From the NCBI RefSeq assembly GCF_040115645.1, contig NC_089557.1, positions 4,324,000-4,387,999 on the forward strand: a stretch of 64,000 nt of DNA, given 5' to 3'. The notes below the pieces were generated by a model. The model worked only from the letters and a program-made list of their open reading frames with translations, was not told the DNA's origin and ran no database searches. Position numbers and translations under genes: made by a program. Source of the DNA: Euwallacea fornicatus. Its lineage: Eukaryota; Arthropoda; Insecta; Coleoptera; Curculionidae. Positions 24,281 to 37,183 of the stretch are shown one piece after another (the first letter of the stretch is position 1; each line of letters opens with the position of its first letter).

Positions 24281-27200
24281 GGTGGTCTGAAATAAAAGAA
24301 CATAACTGTGTACCTAGCTAAGTTATCAAGCGGAGTGCATGAACTAAATTTTGAATTTTCCCTGCAAAGATTTTATTAAATTCCTATAAACTGAGCTCCG
24401 CTGATCATTACAGAACCAGGAAATACTTTATTCTTGCTACTAACACTTCCTGAAAATTACTCAACACACAATGTTAGCTTCACCTACATGACGTAGCCAT
24501 GCGGGACGAAAGTCGGCTTTAATTAAAAAATTCTGTATACGCTAGTCATTTCATGATTGTTTATAGAGTGAACAAGACTGACAAATTATTCAAATAATTT
24601 AGGGTAGACCGTTGTTTTTGGTTTTGGAAGCACTGACCTGGCTGAAGTGTTAGTGTGTTAATTAGATTTAATTGGTAGATAATTGGGTTTTAAAGCTAAT
24701 TCATGCTATTTATGCTTAATAGACCTGACACTCTTTGGTTAGCAACGATGATATAGCAAAAATATTTAAATACTATATATGATCTGTTGATCCCCATAAA
24801 GAAATTTTACGTTTAAGCTGAAAGTCTATGGTCCCATATATTGCAAGTTTCGGTTGTGTATTATGATAGAACAAAAAAAAATTTAAGACCTTTTTATTGT
24901 CCGAGTCATCATAAAGTTGAATGAAATATAAAAATACCTTTAGTGGATATCGTTAGTTTTAAACCGCAAATCTTGAGTTATTACATGCAAAAAACTTACC
25001 ATGACAATAACAAAACGACAAAAAGGATTAGAGGAAAATGATAAGAGCGCAGTAATGACCTGGTATATTGAATAAAACCCAGATGACCAGCACTTGTGAT
25101 TGGCTAAGAGAAATCGTATTTACCAAGTTCCAGCTGAGATCAAACGAGCTTTAATGCATTTGCGGTGGGAAATGTAGTCAAATTTGAGCAGATAAGACAT
25201 CAGAGAACAAAGAACGCGTTTTGGTAAATATGTTAATTTGAAAAAAAAAAAAATTGTTGTTTGATGGTGGCTACTAACCTCAATTAACCAGATATAATTA
25301 CTATCAAGACACAAATATGGCAAGAAACTAAGACCAACTCATTCATGTATTGTCAATCAAATAACTGAACAAAAATGTTGCAGTTTTGAAATATATTATA
25401 ATATCCCCTCAAATTATTGTATTTAGACTAAAGATTACCAAATTTCATTTACGATAAATTTTATCGTCAAGAAGTTAATTCTGCCTCACTCAGTCACATA
25501 ATTAATTATTGACCAATGGCAATTCAAACATATTAATATCAAAACCAAATTTATTTCATGTACAAATTATCAACGTCTTGGACTTGGGTCAGTTAGTTGT
25601 TAAAATAGAAACGAAGTCAAATGTTTATTGAAAAAAAAAACAAATATATGGTGACGTAAAAAGTTAATTGACAATCGACTAAAAGTGAAGAATGCAAGTG
25701 GAGAAACGAAAGTGCATTCATCAAGGCCGAGATATTCACGGTCAACTAATAATCGACCGCACGAAACAGCCTGATGTTGCGTTTTCTCTTTTTTTCTATT
25801 GTGACAATGATTGAGTTTGGAATTCACAAGGTAGATGACCACGTGAGGTGAACAAACTATCATTACAATAAAGCTCCAAAGGTTCCTAACGACGTGGAAA
25901 TTTACTTATACAATTATGATCAAAACAGTACTCTGTGATTTAATAATGTAAAGTTACGACACTCTAGCAGAATTATAGTGAGATTGCATAAGTCTTTAAG
26001 AAACGAATGCTAAACACGCATTAAGTCAGTCGTTTGCTTTCAATTTGAAATAAACAGAAAACCAATAAAATCTTATAAAAACCCTGATTTCTTTACAAAA
26101 ATAAATTCAATTACTAGTAACCGTCCGTCGATAGGTTAGGATAGGTCCGATGATAATCAAAAGTCGTAATTCATATCAGCAAACCAGTTGATTTTAAATC
26201 GGCCAGAACAATCGGGCTATTTAAGGATAACTAGGAAAGTCTGGCAACATAACACGTGCTGACCCTGCTCTGATAACTGACGTAACCCTATATGTGTCTA
26301 TTATACTTACGAAACAAAAGAAGCGTGCCACATTGCCATTTATCTAGCCTAAGAAATAACCAGAAAGATTTCTAAAAATTTCATACTTACAAAAATTGCA
26401 ATAAGCAAACTTTCTTGAGATCAGTAGCTTCATCAAATAAGCAAAACTTGCAACTATTTCTACTTTAATCGCTTCCTCATTTCAATAAAACGATAGTGGG
26501 ACACAATAATTATTCAACACATCTTCATTGAATATTCACCAAGACACGCAAAACTCTCAGACCTTCGCTGACACAATGTAACATACTTAGGTGTTTTACA
26601 TTCTGAGTAGGTTAAAAAATAACAGTACTAACTTCTAGTAACTTTGATAATATTGCATATAACACGCGGATGTATCAGGTATCATAACATTCTGATGAAC
26701 GAAAATAAAATATGTGCCCGTCAAGAAACTAGTCACACGTTTATTTATAGTATATAAAATCAATCATTAATAATCTACTTTAACACTTTATTTTTCATTT
26801 ATTTTATTCGAGTGCACGATTTTATTATAGGCAGCCAAGCCTACAGAGCAGTAAAAAGGGTATTGCCGTCTTGCTCGACGTTTACTGAACAAACAGGGAT
26901 AGCTATGAAACATTTAATTCTTGTAATCCATATTTCTGTTTCATGTAATGGTTCTTTCACTATTGCGGGGATAAAACTTTTTAAATAGGCAACTTGCCTA
27001 CTTCCAGCAATACTCGCATGTAGGGCCGCCTGCGTTCACACGTCACTGTGAAACTATTTTTTAAATCGGAATCACGAATTATTTTATATACATTAAATCC
27101 GAAATTAGATCTTGAAGAACCTTAACCATTACCTGTACTTAGCCAAAAAATATTCTGACCAATTGGTGTATTAATGGGCGTTAATAATTTTAACCCTATT

Positions 27201-29733
27201 AACAACACCTTTATAATCAAAACACTCTATCTGAACTTAAAATACTTTGAAATGGAAAGGAATTATTACGTATAAACATGATACCATATATAGATATAGC
27301 AGATTTCGACAACTACCGATTTTAAGAATTTCATCTTGCCATATTATAACTACTGAGAAATCGGGTACTTTCTCAATCTCGCGCAGTATCGTCAAATATA
27401 CGTTAAGTTTCGTTTAAGTCTGGTACATTATAAACAGATAAACAAAAATGAAAGTAAATATAAAATTATGTCGTTCTTGGTTAAACGAGAAGTATGTGGA
27501 ACACGGAAGTAAACAAAAAGATAATTGGTACTGGTGTCCTACCATCATCCTTTAAAGTAAACTGGTAGACACACATCAAGGAAAATTGGGGTTTCCTGGT
27601 AGAATTTATGAATAATAATTATAAAGCTGCCAGAAATTACTTTGATATTAACTCGATTTATATAGGTAGGTATATTATATGAGGAATTTGTTATAAAGCC
27701 TCTATATCATATAAGAAATATCGATAAGTTTTATCCCAAACAAGTCTCTATCAAGCTGGTCAATAGTACACATTTTCTCCTGCGAGACAAGCGAGAGCCG
27801 CGTTTTTCAAAATTTTGAATACACGCCACTGGGACATATGAAACACAGGGTATCTCGAATTACGAAACAATTGAATATTTTTTCCTGAGTAACACCAATC
27901 TTTTATGTAAATTTTATTTTTCTATTATGGCCTCATTGAAATCGGATTGGTAGTTTTCATCGCAGTCTAAACCCTAATAAAGCCGGATTAAATAGGAACA
28001 GGAAACTATGCAAGGGTCTCGAAATGATCTGTACAGAACTATACGACACACCCCTGAAGTTTATCAGAAAACTGTCTGGAAAAGAGGGCTTTTAAGGCTT
28101 CAAAGATTGGTCTCTTCATAGAATATCCATCTGCTAAGCAAATATAATTTGCTAATTGTGATGGTCAACACATTCAAGAAGCCTGCTCGTAAGATAGTGT
28201 TAATAATATTGCAGAATATAGATTATTCTTCGTAATGTAGTGTTAAGACAATAGATAAGTTACTAGATGTTTTCTAATTATTTCATCAGGTAATACAGCG
28301 CTCATCCCAATGATTGAATACTAAGACCTATTTAACTAATTGAAAATTAAATTAAATTGCGCCAAGTCTGGCTTTCGTATCTCCTTGTTACACATATGAA
28401 ACTCGCTGATATAACATTGACATCAATTTATTTCTTATTAATCCTCCCTCTAGCATAGGCAAGTTGGGCGAAGTAAACAATAATATGCTTAGGCAAAAAA
28501 GCACTTAGAGTGCCTAAAGGATCCTCTTAACATACTAATGTTAAACATCAACAATAATTGACGAATAGCAACTACGAGGCTTTACATGAAGTGACCTTCT
28601 AAGAATTCGCAGCAGTACATAACACCTGCTCCTACGCAATATCATCGGTTACCTGACTAAAACCTTTGCAGTTCTCTTATGAGTTTCACGTGTACATCCA
28701 CATACCGTTACTTTTTTATACGTCTGCACCGAATGCCAATAATTAAATTGGAGTTTAACAACGCACGATTGACAATGACCATAAAACTAAATACTCACCG
28801 GAAGCAAAAAAAATTTAGAGCCAAAGGATAAATTATAGGTTTGAATCAGCACATGAGGTCCTCAAAACTGCCTCAGATCAATGGAGTTATCCCTGAAGTA
28901 TCCTCACATAGGAATGTAGTTGCAGATCAGCTGCAATTCGCTCTGAACCGCAAACGAAGGCCGCATCGACCTTTCTCTCGCACCGTCATTCGTAGACTGG
29001 TGAAGACAGTGGCGGTGTGACCCCTTTTTCATCTGGGTCACAGATCACTGATATTTCGAACTTCGGTGTGAAATTTCTCCAAAAGTATTTGTTTTCATAG
29101 GTTTATAAGACGCTCGTTACTTGACTACACAGGTCTGCAAAAAAGTGTCACTTTTTATGGATCATGATGACATTGACCCTCTTAGTTGAAAGTCTAGCGA
29201 AAGTAGATCTTAAGGAGAACAACGAAACTTACACCCTGACTTCATTAGGTGCTTTCTGATTCTTACCTGGGGAGATAGTTACTTCCTGTTTTCCAAGGAT
29301 ACACTTGGTAAAGCGTGAGAGAAGGACAGGATTTGAGTATCATCCCTTATTTCAACTGTTTCTACTAAAATGCTTAAAACGTGTAATACATATACGACTT
29401 GCATAAAAAAGTGGCATATTATAATATAGACCTAAATACCCACTTTCACTGGGATGTTCCATAAAAAAGCTCTGTAATATAAATAAGAAAATCATGCGCA
29501 TTAATTGGCATTTTCAGTAACGCCACATTAAAAACTCGCAATTTTAGATCAAAACATTTGATAATCACTGATGGAGTTTTAATTTCACCCATTTATTCTA
29601 AATAATAAAAAGTAGGATTCTCCTGACAGCTTTAAATATTTTCGTTTCATGAATTACACAAATACTTACAAATTAACAAAAAAAACTCTATAGTGGAAAT
29701 AAGCAGGTGTAAATAACTATTACCACAAGAAAG
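24281..29733. other. 5.4 kb with no supported gene; likely 5' UTR intron and intergenic DNA
   Basis: The sphingomyelinase leader exon and promoter should be here, because its coding exon is preceded by a splice acceptor, but the leader could not be placed. A transposon-end-like sequence (ACACAGGGTATCTCG) stands at about 27843 without a matching partner. No coding exon, tRNA or long repeat was seen. Confidence 0.45.
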
Positions 29734-30826
29734 ATGTACGCATTTGCTATCGTCTTATATTTAATAGTGTCTTATGCGCAATGCCAATGTAAGTAAATAA
29801 GTATCTGCAGTCACTATATCATATTAAACGTTATCAAGTGAATGCAAAGCCTCAATTGAGCAATTGTTCGGCTACTTTAATAAACGAGACAAGGCCATTT
29901 CCATATTCTACGAAATGACAAATTACTCAGAAAATTACTTTAATTCGCGTGAAGATTAAGAAAACAACAGTCCTATTCTTTTCAATTATAGTAAATGTGC
30001 TAATGGATGTTTCCAATCAGCTTTCGTCATGTTGGTGCAAGAAAATGGAAAATTGATAAACTTTAAGGATGTAAAGGTTCAGACTTTTACTTGCTTTTTT
30101 AATATAAGGTTTGCGATAAAATTGATAGGAATGCAACAAGAAAAAACTAATATATATATTAACACCATCCATTCTTGTTAACCCATATTTTATAGAGTTT
30201 CTGTACAAAATCGTCTTGTTTTACGATGACATATCACCCTCTAAAAGAACGCAAATCAAACCTGGTATCCAATTCCAGCATCCTCTGAGACAACAGAAAT
30301 TAAAACAAATCCTGTCACCTTAGAGGCACTTCCTCAAGAACAAGAATTATCTGGCACCGGTTTAGCAAGCAGTGAAGGGGAACAAACCGAACAAAAGACC
30401 ACTACAATAATCACTGAGGACTCTCTGACTGCAACTAAAAGAAATTCTATTCGACTAGAAGAAAATCCCATTAGAGAGGAGCAACGTCCATCAACGACAA
30501 CGCAACAAATACCAACAAATCAAAGCCCTGACATCCCCATTGGTTTGTCTCAAAACGAACGACCAACAGATATAACGATCGACCTTCCCACTGGCACTGA
30601 TGAAAGTGTGACTTTAACAGAACAAAAAGAAATAACCCATGTTCCTACATGTGGCGAAAATGAAGATTATGATTGTCTTCCCCTGTGCCCTAGAAGATGC
30701 AGTTTGTTGTCGAAAATAGTTTGCAGAAAACTACCCACTTTCATTTGGCCTTGCCACAAAGGGTGCACTTGCAGGCCTGGGTATTCTTTGGATAGGACCA
30801 CTGACACATGTATTAAACATTGTTAA
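29734..30826 (+). CDS. Secreted protein with acidic Ser/Thr-rich linker and C-terminal TIL domain, 200 aa
   Basis: Exon 1 (29734-29788) encodes a signal peptide, MYAFAIVLYLIVSYAQCQ. Exon 2 (30279-30826) follows a CCAATTCCAG acceptor in phase. Residues about 20-140 are rich in Thr, Glu, Gln and Ser, a disordered, probably O-glycosylated spacer. Residues 143-200 form a trypsin-inhibitor-like (TIL) domain starting CGENEDYDC with all ten expected cysteines and ending CIKHC. TIL proteins usually inhibit serine proteases in haemolymph, venom or cuticle; the target is unknown. A poly(A) signal cluster (AATAAA) follows at about 30842. The long spacer before a single terminal TIL domain is unlike the compact TIL genes at 36,350 and 43,195. 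Confidence 0.82.
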
Positions 30827-30904
30827 AAAACATTTACTATGTAATAAACATTTATAATAAAGTAGAAAAAATTATAACTTAAAGTTTAAGCCAAAGAAAA
30901 CTCA

Positions 30905-32977
30905 CTAATCTGCTTTGCAAAGTACCATCTCCTCTTTTAAATACAGAATTTCGTCTAACAACAACTTAGTATCTTCTTGCAAAGTTTTGATTGTAGATTT
31001 GTAAATTTCCTCATTCGCCTTATGTTTTTTCAATAACGTCAATGCAATTTCGTTAGTTGTCGTTTCAGATACTGAAATTTCTGAACTAAATTCCTTTTAC
31101 TTAAAAGCGCTAAAAGCACCTACCAATATCCTTGCCGCAAATCTCCCTCAATCTCTCAATTTCCATCTGCATCTTAGTCACGTTATGCTCTAGCAGCTTC
31201 TCCTTTCCATTATACATTCTCTTCAAACATTCAATTTGCTCTTTATTACGTTTCTCGCGTTGTTTAAATTCATTGATTTCCCTGACGAGATCAGCTTTCC
31301 TGTTTTTCAAAGCCATGCAGCTGTTTTTCAAAGTCTCTAAGCTTGATTTATACTTGTCTATTGTGTTCTAAAATTGAAAAATTTTGATGACACAAAATGA
31401 GTAATTTTTGGTTGATTTTACATAGAGCTCTTTATGTTTATTGTCACGTGCAACAGTTTGTATGTTTTTATCCTTTACAAGATTGATAGTGTTGCGGTGT
31501 ATTTGTACCAAGTCCCTAGAAAATGTGACGACTTCTTCTAGAATTTCGGGCATTGTTTTTTCAAGATTGATAGGGGATAAGCCTAAGGAATCGAATTCCT
31601 GAAACAAATGTGTACATAAGTGAAGAATTATCACATTTAAAAATCAAATAATGTATGGTATACAGGATGTTATTAAATGTCATATACATATGAAAAGGAG
31701 CACTTCTATAGCTTATTTCACGTCTAAAAGATGACATAAATATAGATTCACAAACGCTTTATTACCTATTAACATGGTTCAAATTTAAGAAAATTTTAGG
31801 ATTTCTCTTTATAACTACTGCAGTTTTTGAGATATTTAGCTAACATTTAGAATTTAAATCATTGGGCAACTCAAATGGTTTGATTATGTACAGAATGATA
31901 TTTTTTCAGGAGTCATGTCTGATAGATTCTAAAATACAAAATTATTTTTTTATTTTATTTAGAGATTTTTTGGTCTTTTGTAGTTTTTCCATATAGATAT
32001 CAGTTATCGAAACAAGAAAATTAAAAACGATTTTCTGTAATTTGACAGATGAAATTAAAATGTATTCTGGGTAAGCAATCATTTATTATAGGCAATTCTC
32101 TATTTTTAAGAGTTTTGAGTTTATTTAAAATTATGTTATAAAAATTGCAGCTAGGATGACCTTATACATAATAATAATAACTTTAACGAGGAATGTCTGT
32201 TCCAGCAACTGTTGAAAGTGACATCGTCCAAACCACACACATGCATCTGCCCTTCTCATAGATGCACATACTCTTGGAAAATTTCTTACAGTTTCAAATA
32301 AATCTACTATTAGATTTCGTAACTTATTAATAGTATTCATTTTTAATTTGTTAACTTGAACCCCCTGTAGTTAGTTTAAGGTAAAGAATCATTTGTGGAT
32401 CTACATATGCTTATATGAAGTTTTACTCATGAAATAAACTAAAGAATTACTACTTTCTATATGTACATGATATTTAGGTACACCCTCTATGTAGTGATAG
32501 AATAATACAATTTTTGGCCATCAAATCTAGTACCTCTTTTTTAAAAATAAATTCTCTCATACATTTTCAATCTAAACTACCTAATTAAATATCTCATAAT
32601 TTGAATAACTACATAGTGATCAATTTAACCCTGCAGTGAATACAAATAATTAGTGAAAAAGCCTAATAACTCAAAAACTAAATTACTTATAAGAATGGTG
32701 AGCTAAAATGGGATTGAAATAGATATGTATGCAGAAAGATTCAATGTTGTTGAACTTATTACAATTTCTATAGTACATGAGTTGCTATACAAACGTGAAC
32801 ATCATCACGAGAAATACAGACAAATACCTTGGAGAGTACTGCCAAACTTTCATGCAAAGATATGGGTATCTTGGTGCATTTTCGGTTAATTTTATGAGTA
32901 TATCTCGAATCGATTTCGTCCAATTCTTTAGCAATTTCATCCATATCTATTTCCTGATCGGGACTGTGGGAATGCAT
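30905..32977 (-). CDS. ADIP/SSX2IP-like coiled-coil protein, 248 aa
   Basis: Four exons, 32977-32828, 31598-31422, 31367-31124 and 31080-30905, join in phase to 248 aa. The pattern EFDSLGLSP, then a helix ending RDLVQIHRNTINL, then a long coiled coil, resembles the afadin/alpha-actinin-binding (ADIP) domain of SSX2IP/Msd1 proteins, which act at centrosomes and cell junctions. It is much shorter than vertebrate SSX2IP, so either a shortened homologue or another coiled-coil protein is possible. The last acceptor is TTAGTTCAG; nearer AG sites lead to an immediate stop. Intron 1 carries a transposon (31,670-32,494). The 3' end lies only 79 bp from the stop of the converging TIL gene at 30,826. 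Confidence 0.6.
31670..32494 (-). mobile_element. MITE-like deleted DNA transposon in an intron, with transposase C-terminus remnant
   Basis: The left end TATACAGGATGTTATTAAATGTCAT and the right end (reverse complement GAGGGTGTACCTAAATATCAT) are imperfect inverted repeats of at least 120 bp, shown in two parts here: AAATGTCATATACATAT versus AAATATCATGTACATAT. At 32131-32340 (minus) an open frame reads MRRADACVWFGRCHFQQLL, which fits the extreme C-terminus of DD41D-type transposases (compare the RRAxxC...FExLL pattern in the other copies). The rest of the transposase is deleted. Confidence 0.5.
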
Positions 32978-33449
32978 TACGAAAAAAATCTTTAAACACT
33001 CTCAAAACACAAAATTAAAATACCCTAAAATCGTAACCCGCTTTTTCTTTTAAAACATAAATAAATAATTGACAAATTGATGCTCATTGAGAGTGACGCG
33101 ACATACTGCCCTGAAAAATTGAATATTGATAAACGCATATAAGGTCAACATGATGCACTAGCATCACTACAAATAGCTGACGATCTCTGTTCAACAGTGT
33201 TTATGAAACAGAGACAGAATGTCAACTAACAAGAAACTCATCGTCAATGTCAAATCACTTACATCTACTCAGCTGCTACTGTTATTTGCGGTTAGGTTAC
33301 GCTGTATTGTTTTGATTACAAATGCAAATAATTAAGACCGTAAAGCAGCCTATTTTAGAAATACGATCTATTTCCTCTGTCATATTAAGAGCCCTAAGTG
33401 ATTATTTGACTCAGACGCAATAATGCTTGACGGTTGGTACTGCAGAACC
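32978..33449. promoter_or_regulatory. Probable shared promoter region of two divergent genes
   Basis: The ADIP-like gene starts at 32977 going left and INO80E starts at 33450 going right, so 472 bp must hold both promoters and both 5' UTRs. No TATA box at a convincing distance was identified. This is inferred from gene layout only. Confidence 0.4.
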
Positions 33450-34345
33450 ATGGCTAGTGAAGCGGCTCAAGCCGAAGAAGAAGAACAAGCTCTTGAAGAA
33501 TCAAAGTTCAAGAAAGAGTACAAAGCTCTAAAAACACGATTTCAATTCCTTGTTTACGTAATAATATCACTCGTGCCCTCCTTTTCAATAGCACTATACA
33601 GCATCTCAATTGCAGGAAAATGAAAGCTTTCAGCTGGCTTTGAGAAAAGCCCAGAAAAGACTCCTTCAGGTGACAAGAGACCGGTCATTTCTATTAGACC
33701 GACTTCTAAAGCATGAAAAATTGGATCACTCCACCTCTGAATCAGAGGAGACCGAATCATCAGAAGATGAACAGCCTGTCATTAAAGTTGAACCAACCAA
33801 AAAGTTCTGATATTCTTAATTAAGTATATGATTGAAGATACATATTTTCTTCTTTAATACAGACGCAAAGTGGAACCCTCTCATCATTCAGCAAGCAACT
33901 CTACAACCAATTCAGGAAAGCCAGCATCAGCAGCTAAGAAGCGAAGACCTGCAACTCGCCCTTCAAACAAACAGATTCATCCTCAAGTGGTATGACAAAA
34001 TTTGTCAATGTCAAGAAAGATTTTCATTAGTCTTGTGCCCACAGCAGCAACTTCAAATGCCCACTACAAATGTGCTCTCAGATGGCCACATGACACCTGA
34101 GGAGGTGGAGAGGCATTTACAGTCACAAAGTTTCCTGGATTTGGTGCCTGAAAGAGCTCCGCCTACAGTACCCACTGAAATGTTTAGTAATGAGCCTTCA
34201 TTGGACAGGTAAATGGATTAATTTTGCCTGAATCAAGTTTTCACTTTAGGATCTTTATAGTGAGTCCAATGATATGATGGGAGAATTGGAGATGTCTCCA
34301 AATAATATTGAAGAAGAAATTAGCATTGATTATCTTCCAGAATGA
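33450..34345 (+). CDS. INO80E: INO80 chromatin-remodelling complex subunit E, 223 aa
   Basis: Non-catalytic subunit of the INO80 nucleosome-remodelling complex in the nucleus. Exons 33450-33557, 33616-33803, 33863-33989, 34045-34208 and 34261-34345 join in phase. The conserved block is KKEYKALKTRFQFLVY followed by ENESFQLALRKAQKRLL and TRDRSFLLDRLLKHE (residues about 21-70), the hallmark helices of INO80E. After it come an acidic serine stretch, a lysine/arginine-rich segment (AAKKRRPATRPSNK), and a conserved acidic end (EEEISIDYLPE). The start at 33450 was chosen for its ACCATGG context; an in-frame ATG at 33423 would add nine residues. Intron 2 uses a weak donor, GTTCTG. A poly(A) signal AATAAA lies at about 34446. 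Confidence 0.88.
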
Positions 34346-34952
34346 GTTGTAAGTGTTGTTATTTAGGAAGGTAATAAGGTAAATGCTGAGGACAATGCTG
34401 GGTTATGTGTTTTGTATTTTATATTGCAGAGTTATAATTTATACAAATAAAAATGTGAACTCTGCTTGGGTGGGTTTTTGTATCCATGTTCCTCTGAATT
34501 ATTACAAAAACTGTTACAATTTTCAGATCTTGAGTAATAAAATGATAAAAAATCATTGATTTACATATGAGAATGATCAGGTTATTCAATATTTCCTAGC
34601 ATTCCAATTTGAAAATCACAATAATATTCACTTCCACAACATCTGTACAATGAATTATGTTGGACAAAATTGTGGTTTTGTATCGCGTATAGCTTAAAAA
34701 ACTGAACTACAGACATATCCTTTATTTTCAATGAGATAATTCTTGTATTCCTGAATTTCATGTTTTGGGTACATTAAATCTTGAACATCCCAACAAGCTC
34801 TATTAGACAAACAAAAATCACATTAACATATATGTGTGATCATGGGTTGTTATACAGAGAATATAAATGATTCAATTGCAATAATTTAAAGACATTTACT
34901 TTTAATTGTATAGTCCGTTTTTGTTTTAAATGAAGATTACGATATAACTATT
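34346..34952. other. 3' UTR of INO80E and intergenic sequence
   Basis: Contains the likely INO80E poly(A) signal near 34446. Nothing else is supported. Confidence 0.5.
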
Positions 34953-35539
34953 TTAATGCATCAATTTGGCCAAAAATACAATATCTAACTCTGGAATGTT
35001 AAAATGCATTTTCCAGTACTCTTTTATTATTTCAAGCCTTTTTTGGGTTACGTTCCTCTGTCCCTTTATTGATGCAAATTTGGGCGGTTTAACTGTCTGC
35101 AACACGTAAACGATGAACAATTAACATTTTTTGAAATAAAATTTCAAATATTTGCAAGCAACAAAGACCTTGAAAGTTTTTTGCTGAATTCGTATTTGAA
35201 AAAATATTTAAAATATAATATGCCGATAAGAGACATCCTATACAAATAGAGGTAATGTATATACTTACTTTCAGTTCAAGAAACACTACTATATACCACT
35301 AATATATTCATAAAGATAATTATTAATGCGTTCCTCATACTGCCAGTAAAATAAGAGTGAATTTAGTTTGTTGATTTTATATTTAAATATTTTAGGTTTA
35401 ATTATTAAACTTTTCCTCTTAGCAATGCATAAAAATGATACATATAAATCAAACTATCATCTTTGCATTTCTTACAATCCATAATTTTCGTTTCTGAAGG
35501 CGACCTACAAAGTGCTAAAAATAGTTTTTGTAATGGCAT
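34953..35539 (-). CDS. Possible small two-exon gene, 67 aa, unrecognised
   Basis: Exon 1 at 35539-35476 (starts MPLQKLFLALCRSPSETK, donor GTAAGA) can join exon 2 at 35092-34953 through acceptor GCAGACAG. Exon 2 has clear coding character: lysine-rich, no stop for 46 codons (KPPKFASIKGQRNVTQKR and then a helical stretch to AKLMH). An alternative acceptor at 35097 (TCTGCAG) would extend exon 2 by four bases, and another good donor (AAAGTAAGT, about 35270) lies between, but its upstream frames all contain stops. I do not recognise the family. A short basic protein, or the last exon of a longer gene, are both possible. Confidence 0.33.
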
Positions 35540-35982
35540 TTTTCCCGTTTATCAGTGTTTTATGTTTGTATACTTACTTGTAACTTATAGCTATAGTTAG
35601 TGATACTGTTAGTGTTGACCCTGACGAATCGTTTTTTTATTCTTAAGCGATTACTGAAAAATGTTTAAAGGTGTAATGCTCGGTTTGATATAAGTGCAAG
35701 TAATTAACTGATAAATTATATACACGGATTTTGGTTCAAGAAATTGCATATTTGTTAGCCATATCTTTTAAAATCTTTCATAGTAAACTCGAAAAAGCAT
35801 AGATAACTTCAGAGTTATTTCGCTTGGAGTCACGTTCACAATTGATATTTATATACACCTGAAATGCCTCACCGAGCTACTGCAAAGCAAAGCTACCGTT
35901 GCCTCAGTGATAACACTAAGTAAATCTGGTGTTAGCTTGGAGCGAGAGTTAAAGGAATGGTACAAACCCCATATTAACATAT
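35540..35982. other. Intergenic, no feature supported
   Basis: No coding exon or repeat seen between the possible small gene and the MITE. Confidence 0.4.
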
Positions 35983-36200
35983 AGGATGCTCCAGGGAAAA
36001 GTATCCACCCTGAATGGAAGCTTTATCATGTAAAGAATAAAATTACCTTTCAAATGAGGTATAACGTTTAATTTTATTGTCCAATTTGAAATTTTCAAAG
36101 GGGCAGTTTCCAGAGTAGGGAGATGACATTTTGAAAACAATTTTTTTACGACGATAGAAAAGATATTCAGGGTTGAAACTTTTTCCTGGGGCACCCTGTG
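35983..36200. mobile_element. Short MITE, about 218 bp
   Basis: The left end GGATGCTCCAGGGAAAAG and the following CACCCTGAAT are inverted at the right end as ATTCAGGGTTGAA and CTGGGGCACCCTGT. Terminal repeats are about 35 bp with mismatches. There is no coding capacity. The CACCCTGT end relates it to the CAGGGT-terminus elements elsewhere in the window. It sits just downstream of the TIL gene at 36350-37183. Confidence 0.6.
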
Positions 36201-36349
36201 TAAGTGCAATCATAAGTTGCTACAGAGAAAATAGAAGTTAATTAATTACAATAATTTTTAAAATATTTATTTTAAATTACGTAGTTGTTACACTACATCA
36301 GTTTAGCCAAACTGTGCATTAAAGACTATATTATAAAAAGATATGATAT

Positions 36350-37183
36350 CTAACATGCAGACTTTAGAATGCAATCGCCGTTATCATTTCTCACATAGCC
36401 AGGTATACAAAAACATCCTCGCTTGCAAGCTAGGATACAAAATTCTGGGCGATAGGTGCAAGTCTCCTCACAATATGATCCACATCCACTATATTCTTCA
36501 TTTGGTTTAGGACATGCTGAAAATTAAAAATTCAAAAGATAATAGTGTGATTAGGTATTCACTAAACAACGCACAAGTTTCAATAAACTTATGCAGGCAA
36601 ATTTTAACTTGTTTAGAAATTCATAAAGTCCAGTTGTATAATCGTTGTTCAAAAGCTTATTTAACTAAATCAGACCGGGGAGCGGTTGGCCTAAAAAGGT
36701 TCGTGTACCAAAGTTAAACTGCAGAGCAGCAAATCGGACAATCCCTGAGTTTGATCCAACATGTCGAACGTCTTTAGTCTAAGTTTGACCTATAAAATTG
36801 TGTCTAAAAGGGACTTGAACCCTTAAAAATAACATTCTAACGTTATGAAAATTCCGCCTTGCTACACGCCAATATTTAAATAAACTTACAGAAGAAAATA
36901 AAGTTAATTCATATGCGCTCATAAGAACAATATTGCACTTAACTCGTGCGAAAGTGTCTTTACCACACTTGTTAGGGAAATCATAACTATAGGATTTTTT
37001 TTATGTTGACCATACGTTTAAGAAACATCTTAGACAAGAAAGTATTATTTCATTTTTGCCGATATGTTTTACTTTGTTAGTATATAAATACCTGGTTAGT
37101 AACTCACCTGATGCGGTAGCAGGCCTTATTTGATTCTCAAAAATTGCCAATATGGCTAATAATACCACAAATGATGCCTTCAT
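36350..37183 (-). CDS. Secreted single-domain TIL protease-inhibitor-like protein, 80 aa
   Basis: Exon 1 (37183-37108) gives a signal peptide, MKASFVVLLAILAIFENQ and onward, cleaved probably near ATAS. Exon 2 (36516-36350) follows acceptor ATTTTCAG and encodes ACPKPNEEYSGCGSYC through SAC with exactly ten cysteines in TIL spacing. It is the most canonical TIL gene here: signal peptide exon plus one domain exon, phase 1 intron. It likely inhibits an extracellular serine protease. The reactive loop would lie around TCTYRPEFC; specificity cannot be read with confidence. Confidence 0.85.

Noticed and set aside
27835..28060. Transposon-end-like ACACAGGGTATCTCG
   Set aside because: No inverted partner or coding remnant was found, so an element could not be bounded.
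35270..35360. Possible exon between a TTTTACTGGCAG acceptor and an AAAGTAAGT donor on minus
   Set aside because: All three frames contain stop codons, so it is at most non-coding.
36785..36860. tRNA-like stretch: the reverse complement has GGGTTCAAGTCCC, like a T-arm
   Set aside because: I could not fold a convincing acceptor stem, D-arm and anticodon arm around it. A tRNAscan-SE run would decide.
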